Source: CAIUKX01 sp964580965 | GTDB taxonomy: Bacteria; Bacteroidota; Bacteroidia; Flavobacteriales_D; Crocinitomicaceae | DNA: 20,415 nt | Direction: 5' to 3' | Assembly (NCBI GenBank): GCA_964580965.1 | Contig: CAZOLZ010000040.1 | Location: forward strand, 1-20,415 | In this document: positions 15,838 through 20,415 of the stretch, in pieces | How positions within the stretch are numbered: the first letter of the stretch is position 1 | Layout of the letters: every line of letters begins with the position of its first letter | The notes under the pieces: generated by a model | What the model saw: only the letters and a program-made list of their open reading frames with translations | Told to the model about the DNA's origin: nothing | The model's database searches: none | Made by a program: the position numbers and the translations under genes

Positions 15838-18273
15838 ATGAAAGTAGCATACAATTGGCTAAAACAATATATCGACACAGAAATTAGTCCAAATGAAATT
15901 TCATCAATTTTAACTGACACAGGTCTAGAAGTGGAAAGTTTAGAGAAAATTGAGGCTATTAAAGGAGGGTTAGAAGGAGTTGTTATTGGAGAAGTTTTAA
16001 CATGTGAACCTCATCCAGATGCTGACAAATTGAAAATCACATCTGTTAACATTGGAAAGGATGAACCTCTGCAAATTGTATGTGGAGCTCCTAATGTTGC
16101 TGAAGGTCAAAAAGTAATTGTAGCTACAGTTGGATGTACATTATATCCAAACCCTGAGGAACCTTTTAAAATAAAACGTGCTAAAATTCGAGGTATAGAA
16201 TCCTCCGGTATGCTTTGTGCTGAAGATGAATTAGGACTTGGAGAATCTCATGAGGGGATTATGGTACTTGATGAAGCTGTTGAAGTTGGCACTAACGCTT
16301 CTGAGTACTTTGGATTAGAAAGTGACTATATTTTTGAAATTGGACTTACTCCAAATAGAGCTGATGCAATGGGACACATTGGTGTTGTAAGAGATTTAAT
16401 CGCTTACTTAAATGTCCATAAAAATAAAGGTCTAGTTATCAAAACAGAAAATTTAGATGATTTCAAAAAAGATAACAACAACCTTAAAATTCAAATTGAT
16501 AACCAAAACGAAGAAGATTGCTTGAGGTATTTAGGTGTTACACTTACAAATGTTTCTATAACTGAATCTCCAAGCTGGTTAAAAAACAGATTATTATCAA
16601 TTGGTTTAAAACCTATTAATAACGTTGTTGACATTACAAACTATGTGATGCACGAATTAGGAACTCCGTTACATGCTTTTGATGCTGAAATGATTGGTGA
16701 AACTGTTGTTATTCGCAGTGCTAGACCAGGAGAAAAAATAATCACATTAGACGGTATTGAAAGAAGCTTAACGTCAAATAACCTAGTTATTTCAAATGGT
16801 GAAGATAGCTTATGCATTGCTGGAGTTTTAGGAGATGAAAATTCAGGAGTAAAATCAACTACAAAAAATATTTTTCTTGAATCGGCTTATTTCAATCCTG
16901 TTTCAATTCGAAAAACAGCAAAGCAACATGGATTGAATACTGATGCAAGTTTTCGTTTCGAAAGAGGAGTCGATCCTTCATTAACCGATTACGCTTTGAA
17001 AAGAGCTGCTTTGTTAATTAAGGAAATTGCTGGAGGAGAAATTTCAATGGATATAGTTGAGAGCTATCCAACTAAAATTGAAAACCATTCTATTGTATTT
17101 CATTACGATAAATGTACACAGTTAATTGGTGTTGAAATCCCTAAAGATCAAATTAACGAAATTTTAGAAAATTTAGACATAAAAATATTATCTGACATTA
17201 ATGGTACAGCAAAATTAGAAGTTCCTGCTTACAGAGTAGACGTTACAAGAGAAGCTGATATTATAGAAGAGGTCTTACGTATTTTTGGTTTCAACAACGT
17301 TCCTCTTCCAAAAAAACTAAATACATCTATTCACAATTTCCCAAAACCTGATTTAGAAAAAATTCAATCAACAATCTCTGAATTACTAGTAGGAAAAGGT
17401 TATTATGAAATGTTAAATAATTCTTTGACAAATGCTCAGTACAGTCAAAAATTCAAAAGTAAACGAATTGATGCTTCTAAAAATGTTGAGTTATTAAATC
17501 CATTAAGTCAAGAATTAAGTGTCATGAGGCAATCTTTAATTTTTAACATGTTAGAGGTTATCAGACACAATCAAAACAGACAAAATGCGGATTTAAAATT
17601 ATTTGAATTTGGCAAAACATATAGTTACATCAATCAAAAATATATTGAAGAGAAAAAGTTGATCATTGCTGTAACTGGTAAATTAGAACAAGAACAATGG
17701 AATAATTCTCCTAAAACAGCTACTTTTTATACAATTAAAGGTTTAGTAAATAGTATTCTTCAAAGATTAGGTTTATCTAATCTATTAAAAGAAAATGCAT
17801 TAGTTGATGGGATTTTAGCTGATGGAGTTTCTCTTAACATCATCAAGAAGTCAATTGGAGAAATGGGATGGATTTCCAATGAAATGAAAAAACATTTTGG
17901 AATTAAAAATGATGTATTTATCGCTGAATTGAATTACGACACTTTAATAGAATCATTAACTTTTACAAAAACAAAATATACTGAGTTACCTAAGACTTTT
18001 GCAGTTAGACGTGACTTCTCTTTACTAATAGATAACAAAATTACTTTTGGTGAAATTGAAGGTTTAGCAAAAAAAGCGAATAAAAATCTATTAAAAGAAG
18101 TTGGATTATTCGATGTTTATCAAGGAGATAAGTTACCTGAAGGAAAAAAATCCTATGCAGTATCTTTCTTTTTTCAAGATGAAGAACAAACATTAAAAGA
18201 TGAGCAAATTGATTCGATAATGTCTGAAATAAGAGACTCTTTAGAGAAAAAATTAAACGCAGAATTAAGATAA
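15838..18273 (+). CDS. pheT: Phenylalanine–tRNA ligase beta subunit
   Basis: 811 residues, full length for PheT. With PheS it forms the (alpha-beta)2 enzyme that charges tRNA-Phe; the beta subunit binds tRNA and edits mischarged tyrosine. Domains: N-terminal motif MKVAYNWLKQYI; the EMAP-type tRNA-binding domain (about 45-155, with EPHPDADKLKI and VCGAPNV); B3/B4 editing domain (about 215-390, with RFERGVDP near 373); B5 domain (about 405-480); a catalytic-like core; and the C-terminal anticodon-binding FDX-ACB domain (about 714-811, with AVRRDFSLLID). The alpha subunit gene is not adjacent, which is common in this phylum as far as I recall. The gene follows a strong terminator, so its promoter should be in 15768-15837, but I see no exact consensus. 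bioD starts 41 nt downstream. Confidence 0.97.
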   Translation: MKVAYNWLKQYIDTEISPNEISSILTDTGLEVESLEKIEAIKGGLEGVVIGEVLTCEPHPDADKLKITSVNIGKDEPLQIVCGAPNVAEGQKVIVATVGCTLYPNPEEPFKIKRAKIRGIESSGMLCAEDELGLGESHEGIMVLDEAVEVGTNASEYFGLESDYIFEIGLTPNRADAMGHIGVVRDLIAYLNVHKNKGLVIKTENLDDFKKDNNNLKIQIDNQNEEDCLRYLGVTLTNVSITESPSWLKNRLLSIGLKPINNVVDITNYVMHELGTPLHAFDAEMIGETVVIRSARPGEKIITLDGIERSLTSNNLVISNGEDSLCIAGVLGDENSGVKSTTKNIFLESAYFNPVSIRKTAKQHGLNTDASFRFERGVDPSLTDYALKRAALLIKEIAGGEISMDIVESYPTKIENHSIVFHYDKCTQLIGVEIPKDQINEILENLDIKILSDINGTAKLEVPAYRVDVTREADIIEEVLRIFGFNNVPLPKKLNTSIHNFPKPDLEKIQSTISELLVGKGYYEMLNNSLTNAQYSQKFKSKRIDASKNVELLNPLSQELSVMRQSLIFNMLEVIRHNQNRQNADLKLFEFGKTYSYINQKYIEEKKLIIAVTGKLEQEQWNNSPKTATFYTIKGLVNSILQRLGLSNLLKENALVDGILADGVSLNIIKKSIGEMGWISNEMKKHFGIKNDVFIAELNYDTLIESLTFTKTKYTELPKTFAVRRDFSLLIDNKITFGEIEGLAKKANKNLLKEVGLFDVYQGDKLPEGKKSYAVSFFFQDEEQTLKDEQIDSIMSEIRDSLEKKLNAELR

Positions 18274-18314
18274 TTAATTAATAATTGTGAGTTATTCTCA
18301 ATTAAAAAAGTCTC

Positions 18315-18920
18315 ATGCAAAAAATAGTAATATCTGGAATTGGAACTGATGTAGGTAAAACAGTCGTAAGTGCAATTGTTGCAGAATATTTTAAAGCAAG
18401 TTATTGGAAACCTGTTCAATCAGGAGATATAGAAAATTCTGATAGTGTCAAAGTGAAAAGGCTAACAGAAAATGTGACTGTTCTAGAAGAAAAATATAAG
18501 CTAACTGAACCTTTGTCACCTCATGAATCTGCACGAATTGACAATGTAACAATTGACATCAATAACTTTTCAATCCCTGAAGTAAACACTAATTTAATCA
18601 TTGAGGGTGCTGGAGGTTTAATGGTTCCTTTCAACTATGATGGTGATGTCTATTTAGATTTATTTGAAAAATGGAATTTACCTGTGATAGTTGTTTCAAG
18701 GAATTACTTAGGTAGTATCAACCATACTCTTTTGACAGTAAATGCATTAAAACAACGAAACATTCCAATCTTAGGAATTATTTTTTCAGGTGAAAGTAAT
18801 CAAGCGAGTGAAAAAGTTATTTTGGCCGCAACCAAAATCAACTGTTTAGCCAGAATCCCAGAAGCAACAGAACTTAATAAAGACTTTATATTAGAACAAG
18901 CAAAAAAACTCAATTTATAA
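18315..18920 (+). CDS. bioD: Dethiobiotin synthase
   Basis: Forms the ureido ring of dethiobiotin from 7,8-diaminononanoate, CO2 and ATP, the penultimate biotin step. 201 residues, slightly shorter than the E. coli enzyme. The P-loop is GIGTDVGKTV (Lys15, Thr16); substrate and metal residues are seen in KPVQSGD (from Lys32), LSPHESA (about 67-73) and EGAGGLMVP (Glu97 onward). The stop codon is directly followed by the bioA ATG with no gap, so the two are certainly co-transcribed. The gene sits 41 nt after pheT and may be read through from it. No BirA operator was recognised. Confidence 0.95.
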   Translation: MQKIVISGIGTDVGKTVVSAIVAEYFKASYWKPVQSGDIENSDSVKVKRLTENVTVLEEKYKLTEPLSPHESARIDNVTIDINNFSIPEVNTNLIIEGAGGLMVPFNYDGDVYLDLFEKWNLPVIVVSRNYLGSINHTLLTVNALKQRNIPILGIIFSGESNQASEKVILAATKINCLARIPEATELNKDFILEQAKKLNL

Positions 18921-20189
18921 ATGTTAGATAGAGATTCAAAATATGTTTGGCATCCTTTTACTCAAGTTCAAACTGAACCTGAAATTTTAGATATCGTTGA
19001 AGCAAAAGGGACAACTCTTACTGCTAGAGATGGGAAAACATATTTAGACTGTAACTCATCTTGGTGGGTCAATGTTCATGGTCATGGACACCCTCATATT
19101 CAAAAAGCAATCAATCAACAATTTGAAAAAATTGATCACATTATTTTTGCTGGTGCAACTCATGAAAAAGGAATTGAACTAGCTGAAAGAGTATGTAAAC
19201 TTTTACCTAACAATCATTTTGAAAAAGTTTTCTATTCAGATAATGGCTCAACTGCTACCGAAGTTGCTTTAAAAATGTGTTTTCAATACTGGCATAACCA
19301 AGGGACTCCAAAAAATAAAGTCTTGGCTTTAGAAGGTGCTTATCACGGTGATACATTTGGAGCAATGTCTGTTGGTGAACGAGATTATTTCAATAAACCT
19401 TTTGAACCTTTCTTTTTTGATGTAGATTACTTGGCTTTCCCTACAAAAGAACTTGAGGAAACATTATTACACCAAGCAGAAAAGCTATTTGCTTCGAATG
19501 AATTTGTTGCTTTAATAGTTGAGCCTATTATTCAAGGTTCATCAGGAATGAGAACTTATAGCCCTCAGTGGCTAGATAAATTAGTTAAGATTGCTAAAAA
19601 ACATGATGTTTTAGTAATTTTCGATGAAGTGATGACTGCTTGGGGTAGAACTGGTGAAATGTTTGCAATGAATCATTTAACAGAACTTCCTGATATTGTT
19701 TGTTTATCAAAAGGTCTAACCGGAGGTGTTTTACCTTTAGGACTAACTGTCACAACTCAAAAAATATTTAATGCTTTCTTATCACCAGAACGTGTTAAAG
19801 CATTCTTACACGGACATTCATTCACAGGAAATCCACTTGCATGTGCTGCTGCTTGTGCAAGTATAGATTTATTTGAAGAAAAATCAACTTGGAAAAACAT
19901 TGAACACATTTGTAAATCAAATATCAATTTTGCAAATACTATAAAGTCAAACCCAAAAATTAAAGAAGTTCGGATTTGTGGTACTATATTAGCTATCGAA
20001 TTAAAAACTGGTGAGGGAAATACTTATTTCTCTTCAAAACGAGATGAAAGTTATTTGTTTTTTAGAGATCGAGGTTTACTATTAAGGCCATTAGGAAATG
20101 TGATTTTTATTAATCCCCCCTACTCTATTACAGAAAAAGAATTAAAGTATACATACGATACAATTAACTTATTCTTAAATCAAATTTAA
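18921..20189 (+). CDS. bioA: Adenosylmethionine–8-amino-7-oxononanoate aminotransferase
   Basis: A PLP-dependent class III aminotransferase that converts KAPA to 7,8-diaminononanoate using S-adenosylmethionine, supplying the substrate of BioD. 422 residues, normal length. Family marks: the start DSKYVWHPFTQ, SSWWVNVHGHGHP (about 46-58), the phosphate-binding SDNGSTA (106-112), YHGDT (141-145), FDEVMTAWGRTG with the cofactor Asp235, and the Schiff-base lysine Lys264 in LSKGLTGG. The N-terminal Trp residues are those used by BioA rather than general ornithine-type transaminases. bioF and bioB are not in the window. The next gene starts one base after the stop. Confidence 0.96.
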   Translation: MLDRDSKYVWHPFTQVQTEPEILDIVEAKGTTLTARDGKTYLDCNSSWWVNVHGHGHPHIQKAINQQFEKIDHIIFAGATHEKGIELAERVCKLLPNNHFEKVFYSDNGSTATEVALKMCFQYWHNQGTPKNKVLALEGAYHGDTFGAMSVGERDYFNKPFEPFFFDVDYLAFPTKELEETLLHQAEKLFASNEFVALIVEPIIQGSSGMRTYSPQWLDKLVKIAKKHDVLVIFDEVMTAWGRTGEMFAMNHLTELPDIVCLSKGLTGGVLPLGLTVTTQKIFNAFLSPERVKAFLHGHSFTGNPLACAAACASIDLFEEKSTWKNIEHICKSNINFANTIKSNPKIKEVRICGTILAIELKTGEGNTYFSSKRDESYLFFRDRGLLLRPLGNVIFINPPYSITEKELKYTYDTINLFLNQI

Positions 20190-20190
20190 A

Positions 20191-20415
20191 GTGGAAAAGC
20201 CAAGTTCTTATTGTGCTTTTGTAGCAACTTTAGACGAAAATAATTTACATAAAATTTATCATGATACGCAATACGGATTTTCGATTCAAGATGATAATGA
20301 ATTATTTGGAAGATTAATTCTCGAAATCAATCAAGCTGGATTATCCTGGATAACTATTCTAAAAAAGCAAAATTCGTTTCGCTGAGCCTATGATAACTTT
20401 AATATTCAAAAAATT
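20191..20415 (+). pseudogene. tag: DNA-3-methyladenine glycosylase I, interrupted by in-frame TGA and cut by window edge
   Basis: Starts with GTG at 20191, one base after bioA stops. The N-terminal sequence matches the Tag family, which removes 3-methyladenine from DNA: YCAF with the zinc-ligand Cys, YHDTQYGF (E. coli YHDNEWGV), and EINQAGLSWITILKK with the catalytic Glu (E. coli EGQQAGLSWITVLKK). After SFR comes a TGA at 20383-20385. Translation of the same frame past it gives AYDNFNIQKI to the window end, which fits the expected continuation (E. coli NYRACFHQFDPVKV). The reading frame is therefore kept and a single codon is broken, one base from AGA or CGA (Arg) or GGA (Gly). This may be a real nonsense mutation or a sequencing/assembly error; a 64-residue product would not be functional. 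Confidence 0.65.

Noticed and set aside
18274..18314. Hairpin between pheT and bioD as terminator or BirA site
   Set aside because: Only a 4-bp stem (TGAG/CTCA) with no T tract and no recognisable biotin operator.
1..20415. Mobile element, prophage, integron or defence island
   Set aside because: No transposase, integrase, terminal repeats, phage genes or compositional break were seen; gene content is mainly housekeeping.

Overview
The window looks like ordinary chromosomal DNA from a Bacteroidota member, most likely Flavobacteriales. The evidence is low GC content, Bacteroidota-type promoters (TTTG then TAnnTTTG) in several gaps, a PurF with the long Bacteroidota C-terminus, a secreted beta-helix protein with a T9SS-like tail, an HU(CCDC81-like)–SPOR protein, and a DUF2723/GT117 membrane glycosyltransferase. 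A family or genus cannot be fixed from the sequence alone.

Layout. Positions 1-470 hold the 3' end of purF on the + strand, followed by a hairpin terminator. Positions 568-2990 hold a membrane sensor histidine kinase whose stop overlaps the start of gpmI (glycolysis). A SulP anion transporter (3037-4566, - strand) converges on gpmI, and the two share a hairpin. It diverges from a secreted coiled-coil protein of unknown function (4742-5629, +). A secreted beta-helix protein (5697-7334, +) then converges on a - strand pair: a very large GT117 membrane glycosyltransferase (7985-12109) with a polysaccharide deacetylase 16 nt downstream (7357-7968). This pair is a probable two-gene envelope glycan unit.

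The gap at 12110-12527 carries two inverted repeats and a tRNA-Gln(UUG) with its own promoter and a strong intrinsic terminator. All genes after it are on the + strand: ribD (riboflavin) overlapping an MBL-fold hydrolase by 4 nt, the HU-like/TM/SPOR protein with its terminator, pheT, then bioD and bioA abutting (biotin), and finally a 3-methyladenine DNA glycosylase I gene. That last gene has an in-frame TGA with family-like sequence continuing after it in the same frame.

Most of this is housekeeping biosynthesis and translation. I found no mobile element, CRISPR array, phage gene or recognisable defence system. The points most worth a second look are the interrupted glycosylase gene, the HU–SPOR protein with its 21-bp tandem repeat, the GT117–deacetylase pair with an unusual helical insertion, and the translational coupling of a sensor kinase to gpmI and of an MBL hydrolase to ribD. 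None of these proves a new system.
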